This document shows, piece after piece, positions 35,640 through 44,852 of a stretch of DNA of 64,000 nucleotides (the first letter of the stretch is position 1; each line of letters starts with the position of its first letter). Under the pieces are notes generated by a model. The model was not told where the DNA came from and did not search any database. It worked only from the letters and a program-made list of their open reading frames with translations. A program made the position numbers and the translations under genes. The stretch spans positions 62,001 to 126,000 of the forward strand of contig LDWW01000008.1 in assembly GCA_001045525.1 (NCBI GenBank), read 5' to 3'. Source of the DNA: Chitinispirillum alkaliphilum (GTDB lineage: Bacteria > Fibrobacterota > Chitinivibrionia > Chitinivibrionales > Chitinispirillaceae).

Positions 35640-36098
35640 ATGCGTTTAAGCAAGTGGTCACTGATCATAATAGTTGCAGCTTGTGCCACAGTTTTTGCCA
35701 GAGAACGGATGGTTCAGGCTGATCAGAACAATCTTGGCATATACAGAAACGAAACCAGAGAATTATACGAACAGCCGATAACGACTGTAAGCCGAGGTAC
35801 TAATCTCACCATTTTAGACACAAGACCGCCCCACTACCGGGTACGTACACCGTCCGGAGAAGAAGGTTGGGTGGAAAGACGCCTTGTAAGTGCTGTTTCT
35901 TCCGCTGCTACCGGACCAACCAGCAGGGCTTTTGTGTTTGATGATGCTGATATTGTCGGTTATCTGGATAACCCTGCTCCGGTGTTTATTATGGATACAG
36001 ATGATCCGGGTTCAGATCCTATTACCCTCGATCGCTCTTTCAAAGATGCTCTCAAGCAGAATATCGACAGAGAGACGATGGAGAGACTCACAAGATAG
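35640..36098 (+). CDS. Secreted small SH3-domain protein
   Basis: 152 residues. A signal peptide (about 1-20) is followed by an SH3_3-like domain (about 30-85) with Leu-Tyr-Glu-Gln-Pro, Val-Ser-Arg-Gly-Thr and the closing Glu-Gly-Trp-Val-Glu-Arg-Arg. The C-terminal 60 residues are acidic with no recognised domain. Bacterial SH3 domains often bind peptidoglycan or target envelope proteins. The gene is monocistronic: a strong sigma-70-like promoter lies upstream, AGTGAGG lies five bases before the ATG, and a good terminator lies downstream. The SH3 part resembles that of the first gene in the window. Confidence 0.8.
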   Translation: MRLSKWSLIIIVAACATVFARERMVQADQNNLGIYRNETRELYEQPITTVSRGTNLTILDTRPPHYRVRTPSGEEGWVERRLVSAVSSAATGPTSRAFVFDDADIVGYLDNPAPVFIMDTDDPGSDPITLDRSFKDALKQNIDRETMERLTR

Positions 36099-36121
36099 AC
36101 TTTCTGGGACATAAAAATAGT

Positions 36122-36157
36122 AAGGCAGGTTGACCATCAGTTAGCCTGCCTTTTTTT
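36122..36157 (+). terminator. Rho-independent terminator of the SH3 gene
   Basis: Eight-bp stem AAGGCAGG/CCTGCCTT (36122-36129 with 36145-36152) with a 15-base loop, followed by a run of seven Ts (36151-36157). Lies 24 bases after the SH3 gene stop. Confidence 0.8.
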
Positions 36158-36227
36158 GTCTTTAACTCTAATTATTTAATCTGTTTTGCCATACTCTTTG
36201 TATTGTGATTACCTGATTTTTTTGTGA

Positions 36228-37877
36228 CTACCTGAAACTTTCCACTTCTTTCTTTTTCATCAGAAGGCGCCAGATCTTTTCAACCAGTTCTTTCCCACTA
36301 AAAGGCTTTACTATGAAATCGTCGGCTCCACAGATAAAGCTTCTATGAATCTCATCCTTCTGGGTTCCGGCAGAAAAGAAAGCAATCGGAATAGATTTTG
36401 TATCTTCCTGACTGCGCAGAATGCGACAAACCCTGTAACCATCAAGACCTGGGAGATAGGGATCAATCAGAATAACTGATGGACGCTTTTCAAAAGCCAT
36501 ATGCAACCCGGTTTCACCAGTGTCTGCCACAATGATTTCGAAAACACTTTCCAATACCATTCTGGAGATTTCAACAGCTTCCCTGTCACTATCTATCAAA
36601 AGAATAGAAACATTCTCTTCAGCCATCTCCTGATACTCATCTTCAATTGAAATCTCAGGCTCATCAGCATACAAAGACTTGGTCTCATCATCATCCCAGC
36701 TGATCTCAGACTGAACCGGAAACAGCAGATGGAATTCGCTTCCAAGAAATTCGTTCTCCTGAACACCCTGACTCTCTACCCAGATTTTGCCTCCATGTCT
36801 TTCGACTATGCCTTTTACGATAGACAACCCCAGACCGGTTCCCCCACCAAGGAATTTGGAAAAATCTGTACTGTGATAATTTGTATTACCCACTTCATAG
36901 AACGGATCAAATATTTTTTTCTGTTCGGAAAGATCAATTCCAATACCATGATCCTTAACGATTATGTGGAAACGGTTCTTTTTTTCAAGGGAAACATAGA
37001 CATCTATCACAGATTCGTTAGGTGAATATTTGATTGCATTACTGAAAAGATTGGTGAAAACCTGCTGCATTCTCATCTTGTCACAGTAAAAGTAGGGAAT
37101 TTGATCGGGATAGTGACATTTAAAGGTGATCTGTCTTTGAATAGTAAACTGCGACAATTCATCAATACAGTCATCTATCAGGGTTTTTAGTTCAAGCATT
37201 TCAGGCCTGAGACGAAGTCTTTTCTGCTCGATCCGGGTAACATCAAGAATATTGTTAACAACCCCGTGAAGCCTGTCTGCTGCCCTGTTGATGCTTTCTA
37301 TCATTCTGTAGATTCCACCATCGAGCTTATCCCTCATGTTATCGATGATAATATCAGAATAACCCTTTATAGAAGTAAGAGGAGTTTTCAGTTCATGAGA
37401 TGCAATACTTAAGAAATTTGACTTCAGTTCCGATACTTTCTTCAGTTCCGCATTGGAACGGATAAGTTCAGAATTCATCTTAGCCATTTCAAGATTTTTT
37501 TTCTCAATCTGTTCGGCAGCTTTCTGTGCGGAAGTGACATCTCTGAACACCAAAGTGATTATATTGTCACAGCTTTCGATCCTGACAGAATTTACAATAC
37601 AGACTATATCATCTGTATTGATTTTGTGGATAGTAACTTTAACTTCCGGAGAATCTTGGCTGAAAAAATTTTCAACAAGTTCGTTCCATAGCGGACCAGA
37701 TTCATATGAGGTTACAAACTGATCGAGAGTTTCTCCTATTAACTCAATTTTATTGCAGGAGAAGAGATGCTCTGTGTATTTGTTTACATATTGGACCATC
37801 CCCGATTTATCCAAAACAACGATTCCCACGGGGGTATTTTCAAAGATTGTTTTCAGCAAATGATTCTCTATTTGCAT
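36228..37877 (-). CDS. Hybrid sensor histidine kinase (PAS-HisKA-HATPase-REC)
   Basis: 549 residues from ATG 37877, where AGAGG lies six bases upstream. A TTG 30 bases earlier has no such box. A PAS domain (about 5-115) is followed by a coiled coil and the HisKA dimerisation helix with phospho-accepting His161 in Ala-Ser-His-Glu-Leu-Lys-Thr-Pro-Leu. The HATPase domain (about 265-390) has Asn-Leu-Phe-Ser-Asn-Ala-Ile-Lys, Asp-His-Gly-Ile-Gly-Ile and Gly-Gly-Gly-Thr-Gly-Leu-Gly-Leu. An acidic linker leads to a C-terminal receiver with Leu-Ile-Asp-Pro-Tyr-Leu-Pro. No membrane helix, so it senses a cytoplasmic cue. No cognate regulator gene is adjacent. Confidence 0.9.
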   Translation of the reverse strand: MQIENHLLKTIFENTPVGIVVLDKSGMVQYVNKYTEHLFSCNKIELIGETLDQFVTSYESGPLWNELVENFFSQDSPEVKVTIHKINTDDIVCIVNSVRIESCDNIITLVFRDVTSAQKAAEQIEKKNLEMAKMNSELIRSNAELKKVSELKSNFLSIASHELKTPLTSIKGYSDIIIDNMRDKLDGGIYRMIESINRAADRLHGVVNNILDVTRIEQKRLRLRPEMLELKTLIDDCIDELSQFTIQRQITFKCHYPDQIPYFYCDKMRMQQVFTNLFSNAIKYSPNESVIDVYVSLEKKNRFHIIVKDHGIGIDLSEQKKIFDPFYEVGNTNYHSTDFSKFLGGGTGLGLSIVKGIVERHGGKIWVESQGVQENEFLGSEFHLLFPVQSEISWDDDETKSLYADEPEISIEDEYQEMAEENVSILLIDSDREAVEISRMVLESVFEIIVADTGETGLHMAFEKRPSVILIDPYLPGLDGYRVCRILRSQEDTKSIPIAFFSAGTQKDEIHRSFICGADDFIVKPFSGKELVEKIWRLLMKKKEVESFR

Positions 37878-37975
37878 ACAGTTCCTCTCTTGCACTAAAG
37901 CAGTCAACTGTTGACATGTAATTAACCGCTTTTATATAAATTCACCTTCTGAACAGGGGAACAGAAGAGTGATTT

Positions 37976-38866
37976 TTAACTATTAATAACTTCCTCAATT
38001 TCCTTGCGGACAGCTTCAACCCCACTGAAATCCTCTCTGATAACAAGAGAGATTTTTTTTGAAAACAGTTCCAGCAACTTGTACTCTTTTGGTGTGAACT
38101 CCTGTTTTTCTGAAATCAAAGAGACGATGCTGTCCAAGTCCTCGGTAAACCGATATCCGGACATGTATTGTCTGAACTGTTTTTCAGCCTGCGTGAAGCT
38201 GGACTTGTCAGCTTTACTGTAGAGCATATTGGGAATAAAACTCTTCAGAAGTTTTTCCTCTACATTTTCGGTATCGGTAAATTTTTCATATGCAGGTGTG
38301 CTTTCACTCTGTTCGATCTGAGCTATAAGACTCTCTATTTCATTTCTTACCTTCTGCATCTCCTGCTCTCTGAAGCGAGCCTGATATGTGATAGGCAGTG
38401 CATTAACACTCAATACTGCATTTCCGATATTTTTAAAATACCCCACAAAATACACATCCCCCGGCTGGGAAAGCACCTCCTCTACGGAGTGAAACGGTAC
38501 GACCTTGGCCGGAGTAGGGATAAAATCCTCCAACTCCCCCATATTCTCCAGTCTATCTCTGAGTTTTTGCGGATCAAGAGCTCCTTCAAGCCCATCCATC
38601 TTCTCCATCATTTGCGCAAGACCTTCCCCAAACCCCTCGTCATCTACATTCACACCCATCTCAGACTTGAGAAAATCCCTCAGGCTATTCTGTTCTCTGA
38701 AATTCCCCTGTGCCACCAGAAGACCATCATGAACCATTGAAGCTATGGGGTGTTTCATGGTGAGCAAATCAGATGGATCTATATCTATGATCCCGTAGAC
38801 GGTCACATTTCCGTTGAGGTGTTGGGGATCACCTTTTTTCTGTTCAATATTCAAAAGCATACTCAT
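37976..38866 (-). CDS. Unknown soluble protein paired with a membrane protein gene
   Basis: 296 residues without signal peptide or membrane helix. An N-terminal beta-rich region (about 10-60) is followed by an acidic Met/Glu/Gly-rich helical segment (about 70-110), another alpha/beta region around 115-165, and a charged helical C-terminus. I do not recognise a family. Its start overlaps the stop of the upstream membrane protein gene by four bases (ATGA), so the two form an operon. They were probably kept as a functional pair, for example a membrane protein and its cytoplasmic partner (inference). Confidence 0.6.
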   Translation of the reverse strand: MSMLLNIEQKKGDPQHLNGNVTVYGIIDIDPSDLLTMKHPIASMVHDGLLVAQGNFREQNSLRDFLKSEMGVNVDDEGFGEGLAQMMEKMDGLEGALDPQKLRDRLENMGELEDFIPTPAKVVPFHSVEEVLSQPGDVYFVGYFKNIGNAVLSVNALPITYQARFREQEMQKVRNEIESLIAQIEQSESTPAYEKFTDTENVEEKLLKSFIPNMLYSKADKSSFTQAEKQFRQYMSGYRFTEDLDSIVSLISEKQEFTPKEYKLLELFSKKISLVIREDFSGVEAVRKEIEEVINS

Positions 38867-39708
38867 TGCTCCACATTCTTATCTCTGTTTTCTGATTCAG
38901 TTCTCTGTATTGCCACCATTGCACGGAACATTATGATACTGGAGATAAATATAAATACGTGCCAGACCCAGTCAATCTTCACTCCACTTGCAACCATCAT
39001 AATATTTCCTACAACTACAGGGCTGCAGGCATAACAGGCGATTTTTAAATACCCCCTTAAAGCCCTGCTTTTATCTAATCTAAATAAAAATGCAGCGATT
39101 CCCAAAAAAAACACACTGGTAATTATCATGATCAGGCTAAAAACACCACTCAGAATTACCTGATTAAAAAACAGAACCCGAATCTTACCGGTTAACAGGG
39201 ATCTGGTCTCCTCTGGCTCAAAGCTGAAATTCTCAACACCATTCATAATCAACTCATAAGGAAACTCAATCTGAGATTCTGTATAGGGCATAAATACAAC
39301 CGAATTTTTGTTCATCAGAATAGAAGGTTTGCGGTTTCCTTCCCAGCTGGTATTCTCTGTATCCACAACCAGAAAAGTGTCAGGAAAATTGGCGCCCATG
39401 AAATTCAGCCCAACAGTGCGGTCATAAACTATACGGACTAAATTACGGGGTGGGACATACGGAACCGGTCTGTTTGGTATGAGAACCCCCTCTTTTATCT
39501 CCATACCTGAAAACATAATTGCAAGGGGTTTTGAGATCCCCCTTTCCGCATCGATTATGTAGTAGGTTTTGAAGATTCCGGAAACCAGTACTGAGAGGAT
39601 AAACAATTTCACAAGGAATGCAAAAACATGCGCCCGGGAGGTGGACAAAACCTCCACATAGAACCGGGGTTCAAAAATGCTTCGGTGTAGTTGGGAAAAA
39701 AATTTCAC
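38863..39708 (-). CDS. DUF1189/YIP1-like integral membrane protein
   Basis: 281 residues. One N-terminal membrane helix (about 30-50) is followed by a roughly 120-residue extracytoplasmic segment and a C-terminal bundle of about four helices (about 178-260). This topology resembles DUF1189 proteins. Function of that family is not established. Forms an operon with the downstream unknown gene through a 4-base overlap. No transporter motif was seen. Confidence 0.6.
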   Translation of the reverse strand: MKFFSQLHRSIFEPRFYVEVLSTSRAHVFAFLVKLFILSVLVSGIFKTYYIIDAERGISKPLAIMFSGMEIKEGVLIPNRPVPYVPPRNLVRIVYDRTVGLNFMGANFPDTFLVVDTENTSWEGNRKPSILMNKNSVVFMPYTESQIEFPYELIMNGVENFSFEPEETRSLLTGKIRVLFFNQVILSGVFSLIMIITSVFFLGIAAFLFRLDKSRALRGYLKIACYACSPVVVGNIMMVASGVKIDWVWHVFIFISSIIMFRAMVAIQRTESENRDKNVEQ

Positions 39709-39830
39709 TCGTTTACCTGTTTTTGTCTGTTAACACAAACTATTTATTAACAGTATGTATCTGTTTGCCAGTATTTTCTATATATAATATAGAAAATGCC
39801 CAGTCTGTTCACTCCATATTCAAACTACAA

Positions 39831-41519
39831 TCACATTCTGCCATGTTTGAGGATCGATAAGAGCAACCCAAACCCCATCAAACCAGCCACTACAAATCCC
39901 ACAATCCCTATAACCGGCAAACCTGTTACCCTTGGTGGGATATCGGATAACACCACAATGGAAGACCCAACTATAAGCGAAGCCAGAACAACCCCGTAGA
40001 CCACCCTGTTTGCGATCTGATCTATTCTTCTCATAAATGGATCAAGGCCCATATGTTCGAATTCAAAATGTATCCTCCCCGTTTTGATAAGCTGAAGGAT
40101 ATCTCTTGAGTCTTTGGGCAGATCCCTGAGCAGGTACAAAAAGTCCTGTGCAGAGTCATAGGTGTAATGAGCCACATGTGAGGGGGAGAATTTTTCTTTT
40201 ATAAGCTGGCGCGCGAATGGCTCCAGATGGTTCATCATGTTAAATTCCGGATCCAGCTTATATCCTATTCCCTCCATCGTTACCAAAGCCTTAACCAGCA
40301 GGTAAAAGCCGGGTATCAGTTTCAGGCGATGGGAGACCAGGATTTGTGACAGCCGGTTGAGGACTTCACCCACATTTATGGCTCCCAGTTCCCTGGATGC
40401 ATATTCCTGAATCATTTCTGCAATTTCGTACTCCAGCATGTCGCTTGAGGTGGTGAGCTGTCCAGAGATAAGATAGAGGGTACGAACGATACGCTTAGGG
40501 TCACCGTTTGCCACTCCCACGAGTATATCGCTTAAGTGTTCAAGAGATGTGGGAGTGAGAATACCTGTCATGCCAAGATCCAGAAGGCATATGACATTGT
40601 TTTCCCTGATAAGGATATTGCCGGGGTGGGGATCAGCATGAAAGAAGCCATGGTGAAATATCTGTTTCAGTACGATTTTTGCGCCTTTGGCAGCGATTAT
40701 TTTTGGATCGTAGCCCCTTTTGTACAGTTCTTTGACATTTGTGATCTTTACACCATCGATAAACTCTGTCACCAGGATTTTTGGGGTATTGAGTTCCCGG
40801 TACACCTTAGGTACATGAACAGAGTTATCTTTTATGAAATTTTTCCTGAAGTGTTCAAAATGCAGAGCTTCAGTTACAAAGTCCAGCTCTTTTCTTATAG
40901 CATTTGCAAACTCATCCACAAACTGAACCGGATTAAAAACATCCATGCCCTGGATATGTTTTTGTAATAATTTTGCGATATGGTACATAATCTGCAGGTC
41001 TACAGCTATAACTTCGTTTATTCGAGGTCTTTGTACTTTTACCGCGACCACAGAACCATCATGCATAACCGCTTTATAGACCTGAGCAATGGAGGCCGAA
41101 GCGATTAAATTTTGATCGAAGACTTTAAATAATTCTGAAACTGGTTTTTTTAGCTCTTTTTCTATAAGAGCGACAGCCTGTTCATGGGAGAACGGCGGGA
41201 CAGCATCCTGCAGACCTTCCAGGGCATCAATCAGCTGCTGTGGCAAAACATCGGGGCGATTACTGGCGAACTGTCCCAATTTAATAAATGTAGGCCCAAG
41301 CTCTTCGAGAGCAAGGCGAACCCTCTCCCAGGTATTTAAACCCGCAAGTCCCCTTTTGCGAAAGCGAAACAGTTTTCTCCCGGCACTTATGTACCGCTCG
41401 ATATTGAGACGGGAAAGAAGGTCCCCAAACCCATATTTGACCAGAATGGATACTATTTCACTGTATCTGCCCAGATGCCGGTAGTAATTTGATTTTTTAT
41501 GTTTCTGGTTGCCGATCAC
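39831..41519 (-). CDS. UbiB/AarF/ABC1-family atypical kinase
   Basis: 562 residues. The UbiB signature Lys-Leu-Gly-Gln (the KxGQ motif) lies near residue 82. The Ala-rich nucleotide loop Ala-Ser-Ala-Ser-Ile-Ala-Gln-Val-Tyr, the Val-Ala-Val-Lys-Val-Gln-Arg-Pro lysine, Phe-His-Ala-Asp-Pro-His-Pro-Gly-Asn and Leu-Leu-Asp-Leu-Gly-Met follow. Two C-terminal membrane helices (about 505-555) anchor it. Family members support quinone biosynthesis or lipid metabolism by ATPase or kinase activity. No ubi or men genes are nearby. The start overlaps the stop of the phasin-like gene by four bases, a pairing that hints at a lipid or granule surface role. Confidence 0.9.
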   Translation of the reverse strand: MIGNQKHKKSNYYRHLGRYSEIVSILVKYGFGDLLSRLNIERYISAGRKLFRFRKRGLAGLNTWERVRLALEELGPTFIKLGQFASNRPDVLPQQLIDALEGLQDAVPPFSHEQAVALIEKELKKPVSELFKVFDQNLIASASIAQVYKAVMHDGSVVAVKVQRPRINEVIAVDLQIMYHIAKLLQKHIQGMDVFNPVQFVDEFANAIRKELDFVTEALHFEHFRKNFIKDNSVHVPKVYRELNTPKILVTEFIDGVKITNVKELYKRGYDPKIIAAKGAKIVLKQIFHHGFFHADPHPGNILIRENNVICLLDLGMTGILTPTSLEHLSDILVGVANGDPKRIVRTLYLISGQLTTSSDMLEYEIAEMIQEYASRELGAINVGEVLNRLSQILVSHRLKLIPGFYLLVKALVTMEGIGYKLDPEFNMMNHLEPFARQLIKEKFSPSHVAHYTYDSAQDFLYLLRDLPKDSRDILQLIKTGRIHFEFEHMGLDPFMRRIDQIANRVVYGVVLASLIVGSSIVVLSDIPPRVTGLPVIGIVGFVVAGLMGFGLLLSILKHGRM

Positions 41520-41824
41520 TTCTTTTCCCGCTCAGCTAACTCGGTCTCCAGTGCCCTTACACGCATCTCTAACTTATCCAGTTCATTTTTGCTGCAGATG
41601 TTCATCTTATTTAAAGTTGCCTCAACCCTTTCGGAGATCAGCTTCTCCATGGCATCCTTTGACTCCTCTGACTTTTTCAGCATCTCATCAATGAATTTAC
41701 GCCCTTCAGATTCGCTCATTTTGGCATCTTCAGCCACTTTTCTGGCCATCTCCTCAACCCTCTCACCAGTCATCATAGCAAGACCAATCGCAGCATATCC
41801 AGCCTTCTTCACAGCATCAATCAT
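41516..41824 (-). CDS. Phasin-superfamily-like helical protein
   Basis: 102 residues, almost entirely helical and charged, with a short amphipathic start (Ala-Val-Lys-Lys-Ala-Gly-Tyr-Ala-Ala-Ile-Gly-Leu) and a leucine-zipper-like C-terminus (Leu-Asp-Lys-Leu-Glu-Met-Arg-Val-Arg-Ala-Leu-Glu). This matches the phasin/PhaI-type pattern, where amphipathic helices coat polyhydroxyalkanoate granules or membranes. No PHA synthase is in the window. A strong AGGAGG box six bases upstream supports the start. Translationally coupled to the UbiB-like gene. Confidence 0.7.
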   Translation of the reverse strand: MIDAVKKAGYAAIGLAMMTGERVEEMARKVAEDAKMSESEGRKFIDEMLKKSEESKDAMEKLISERVEATLNKMNICSKNELDKLEMRVRALETELAEREKK

Positions 41825-41856
41825 TCTAACCTCCTGATTTGAATGTGTGGGAAATC

Positions 41857-41882
41857 ATACTATTGATAATTCAATATAGTAT
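41857..41882. repeat. Near-perfect palindrome in a divergent promoter region
   Basis: ATACTATTGA / TCAATATAGTAT arms around TAAT (26 bp, one 2-base bulge), 33 bases upstream of the phasin-like gene and between it and the divergent flippase-like gene. Could be a repressor operator; AT-rich composition means chance is possible. Confidence 0.35.
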
Positions 41883-42006
41883 TTTAATGTTTAAATAGTA
41901 AGCATCGCAATGGTTGTTCCATAACTTTCTATTTACCTTTTAAAATACAAGTTCGTACTGAAAATGAGAACCCCCTGAAACGTATTTTTCCCTGAACACA
42001 GAAAAA

Positions 42007-42987
42007 ATGAAAAATAAACAGCTAAAGAAATCTCTCACACTTCTGCGACTCATTATGATCGTTGTACCGTTTGTGTGGATATACAAACAAACTGACCCCC
42101 ACTCTGTCAAAAAAATCGTGGAAACAATCGACCCGCGTATGATTTTACTTATCGTGATGACGGGAGTTTCTGTTATGATGATTCAGGGAGTGAAGTGGTG
42201 GTTTCTGATGAGAAGATTTATTCCGCAGCTGCACTTATTATATACACTCAAAGTTCATCTTACAAGCTCATTTTATTCTATGGTATTGCCTACAAGTGCA
42301 GCTCATGACGTTCTCAGAGCTGTCATTCTTTCAAAAAACCACTCCGCTAAAGTAATCTGGGCCTCATCATGGCTTGCAAGACTCACCGGTATTATCGTCC
42401 TGATGGTGTTATCCGTTTCAGGAGCTTTACTTCTCAGCTCACACGATCTGCCCTCAAATTTCAGAACCACCCTGTTCACTATTCTGGCAATGGTATCCTT
42501 TCTTGGAGTAGCTTCTTTCTCCAAAACTGTTACAAGACCATTCAGTAAAGTTATCCGGAAACTTCCGTTTGAAAAAATAACAGCTGAATCTAAAAAGCTA
42601 AGAGATGCGATTTATGATTACAGAAACGCCTACTCTACCATCATTGGCGCAGTACTCTTGTCTGCACTTGTCCATATGCTCATTATTTTAAATGCAACAT
42701 TTATTATCTACGCAATCACAGGGGACTTCTACCTTGTCCAATGCATAGCCTTTATCCCGCTCATCGAAATCTTAAGCATCTCGATACCGTTAACCCCCGG
42801 TGGGATCGGAATCAGAGAAGCACTCAGTGCACTGATGTTTGCACAACTTGGTCTCAGTGCTGATCAGCTCGGAACATATGTGATTTTCAGCCTTATGCTC
42901 TCCCTTCTCCGTATTGTGGGAGTTTTACCAATTCTTTTTGATTTTTTCAAAAGAAAAATGCACAGAACTCAGCTGCTTTCTGAATAA
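42007..42987 (+). CDS. Lysylphosphatidylglycerol synthase-like / UPF0104 flippase-like membrane protein
   Basis: 326 residues with about eight membrane helices. The order and motifs match the AglD/MprF N-terminal transmembrane domain family. These include Gly-Val-Lys-Trp-Trp-Phe near residue 60, Val-Leu-Pro-Thr-Ser-Ala-Ala-His-Asp-Val-Leu-Arg near residue 95, and the C-terminal Ile-Pro-Leu-Thr-Pro-Gly-Gly-Ile-Gly-Ile-Arg-Glu. Members flip lipids or assist glycolipid assembly, but the specific substrate here is unknown. There is no C-terminal LPG synthase domain. Divergent from the phasin/UbiB pair. Confidence 0.85.
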   Translation: MKNKQLKKSLTLLRLIMIVVPFVWIYKQTDPHSVKKIVETIDPRMILLIVMTGVSVMMIQGVKWWFLMRRFIPQLHLLYTLKVHLTSSFYSMVLPTSAAHDVLRAVILSKNHSAKVIWASSWLARLTGIIVLMVLSVSGALLLSSHDLPSNFRTTLFTILAMVSFLGVASFSKTVTRPFSKVIRKLPFEKITAESKKLRDAIYDYRNAYSTIIGAVLLSALVHMLIILNATFIIYAITGDFYLVQCIAFIPLIEILSISIPLTPGGIGIREALSALMFAQLGLSADQLGTYVIFSLMLSLLRIVGVLPILFDFFKRKMHRTQLLSE

Positions 42988-43190
42988 TTATTCCCTCTCC
43001 CCCCAAAAGTCTTGCCCATGGGAGCTGATCGGTTTTTGATTGCAACCATATAATATCTTGAAAATGTTTCATGAAGTATAAGATATGAATAGCCGGGTCA
43101 ATTTACGTGTGGGGGTGCAGTAATCAAAAAAAAACTCGCCGAAATGGCAATAAGATGCCCGCAAGCGACATACTATAAAAGAAGTTAAAT

Positions 43191-43214
43191 GACTCCGGGA
43201 TTAGTCCCGGAGTC
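43191..43214 (-). terminator. Rho-independent terminator of the 486-residue protein gene
   Basis: A perfect 10-bp stem (GACTCCGGGA/TCCCGGAGTC) with a TTAG tetraloop lies 14 bases after the minus-strand gene end. Reading leftward it is followed by ATTTAACTTCTTTTATAG, a moderate U-rich tail. Confidence 0.68.
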
Positions 43215-43227
43215 TGGAAACCCCAGC

Positions 43228-44688
43228 TCAAACCGACATCAAATCTTCCTGCTGTTTTCCCTGTGTAACATTTTCAGGTACAGACATTTTGGGAGAATAA
43301 GGAATCAGACGGCTCACCCATGCTATAATCTGCATACCAGGTACCTTTATTTCACCATTCTGAAAATCGCACTCCATTCTGTCTTCAGTTTTGCCATACC
43401 CATAACTGCCAGCAATTGAGAAGGGGCCAAAGCCTACAGATGCGCTTGTTTTAAGTGACTGTTTGATATGCTCTTCCTCTTCATGACTGAAATCAGCTTT
43501 TATACTGATATCCTTTGCTACAACAAAAGCAACAGGATACATCGGTATCAGCTTATCACGATTTGTGGAATCCATCTTTCCGTTGGATATCCCGCCTTCC
43601 TGGGTTAAACTGTTGTACCAATGATCAAGTCTGAAAAGGGATTCTGTAAACCAGGGCCGCATAATACTTATCTTGGCAATTTTTGCAGATATTTCAACAC
43701 TGTCCTTATCTGCACTGCTGGTGGAATGATGAAACTCCCCTTCGGCACTTGATTTAACTCTCCACAAACCGTACTTCACGCTGGTGTCTACACTGAATTT
43801 GTTCTCAGTTGATTTGTTTCTCAGCGTAGTACTTCCGCCACTGATCTTTAGTTCTGTAAACCCGGGATTGTTTTCATCAACCCAATTTGCGGGTGAAGGA
43901 TAACTGAACAGCCATTTTTCAGGAAAACCCAATGATGAGCTGAACATTCTGTCTTCACCCACCGACTCATGTGCCCTGCTGAGGGCCAGACGGATTCCAT
44001 CATTTACAGTTGTATTGAGAATGTCCAAAGCCTGCTCAACATATTTCCCGTTTCCCACAGAAAGTTGCCGGAGCGCCTTTTTAATTCTGTTCTCCAGCTC
44101 AGGAGCTTTTGCCTGCCAGTTAGCATCCGCTTTTGACCGTACAGTTTCATCCGGGGACACCAAATTGTCAAGATACAAATTGTACTGACTTCTGTAGGCG
44201 ACTACAGCATCGATATAGTCACTCATATTTTCTTCATACGCAACATAATCATCACTGTTGGTACGGGTAGTTATAGTTTCATCTGTGAATGGATTTTTCT
44301 CGGTTTTCAGGGGATGAAGAAATTCGTATGCCTTGTCATAGATTTTCTTTGCGTTCTCATCAGGTTTTGTCGAGGCATTGGCACCGTCTACAATGTTTTT
44401 GTAAATATTTGAAAGAGGGTTGCCTGAAGGCTGCCACTCAAAAGACATAGGTGATACCTGGTCAACCAAACGCGAAAAGGCCTCTGAAGTTTTCAGGTCA
44501 CCACCGGGATTAGAGGGTGATTTTGGGTTGATAAATGATTTGGTATCCACCACCGCATTCTTGGAAAAATGGATGAAAGTTTCATCTTCTGTAAAAGGAT
44601 TTTTCCCACCCGAGGGGCTATATGTTACAGCATCGAACAACCTGTCGTATATTGCCTGTAACAGCTGTTTTTCCTGTTCCTGGTTCAT
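43228..44688 (-). CDS. Unknown beta-rich cytoplasmic protein (pore-former- or phage-tail-like look), paired with papain-like hydrolase
   Basis: 486 residues, no signal peptide. The N-terminal half is helical and polar, with repeated Lys-Asn-Pro-Phe-Thr-Glu/Asp-Glu-Thr at about residues 29 and 136. The C-terminal half (about 285-470) is beta-rich, with amphipathic strands and Gly-Phe-Gly-Pro-Phe-Ser-Ile-Ala-Gly-Ser-Tyr-Gly-Tyr-Gly, closing with Pro-Gly-Met-Gln-Ile-Ile-Ala-Trp-Val-Ser. I do not recognise a named family. The strand pattern would fit a membrane-inserting or assembly protein (inference). Shares orientation and a 164-base gap with the upstream NlpC/P60-like gene, and has its own terminator. 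Confidence 0.6.
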   Translation of the reverse strand: MNQEQEKQLLQAIYDRLFDAVTYSPSGGKNPFTEDETFIHFSKNAVVDTKSFINPKSPSNPGGDLKTSEAFSRLVDQVSPMSFEWQPSGNPLSNIYKNIVDGANASTKPDENAKKIYDKAYEFLHPLKTEKNPFTDETITTRTNSDDYVAYEENMSDYIDAVVAYRSQYNLYLDNLVSPDETVRSKADANWQAKAPELENRIKKALRQLSVGNGKYVEQALDILNTTVNDGIRLALSRAHESVGEDRMFSSSLGFPEKWLFSYPSPANWVDENNPGFTELKISGGSTTLRNKSTENKFSVDTSVKYGLWRVKSSAEGEFHHSTSSADKDSVEISAKIAKISIMRPWFTESLFRLDHWYNSLTQEGGISNGKMDSTNRDKLIPMYPVAFVVAKDISIKADFSHEEEEHIKQSLKTSASVGFGPFSIAGSYGYGKTEDRMECDFQNGEIKVPGMQIIAWVSRLIPYSPKMSVPENVTQGKQQEDLMSV

Positions 44689-44852
44689 TTTTTCTCCTTA
44701 CAAAAAGTTTTTAAGAAGTTGTGATTTATGCAGATGGCCAAATGCATTTTTTACATTTTACATTTCATGATACGGGAAAACATATCTGCTCTTTCTGCCT
44801 CTCCTTCTTATTGAAACAGAAAAGAGAGCAGAGTTTTCCCAGGTTTCTTTTG

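Noticed and set aside
43120-43188. Short frame resembling a transposase/integrase fragment (Lys-Leu-Ala-Glu-Met-Ala-Ile-Arg)
   Set aside because: Only about 22 codons and no flanking inverted repeats, so a mobile-element remnant cannot be supported.
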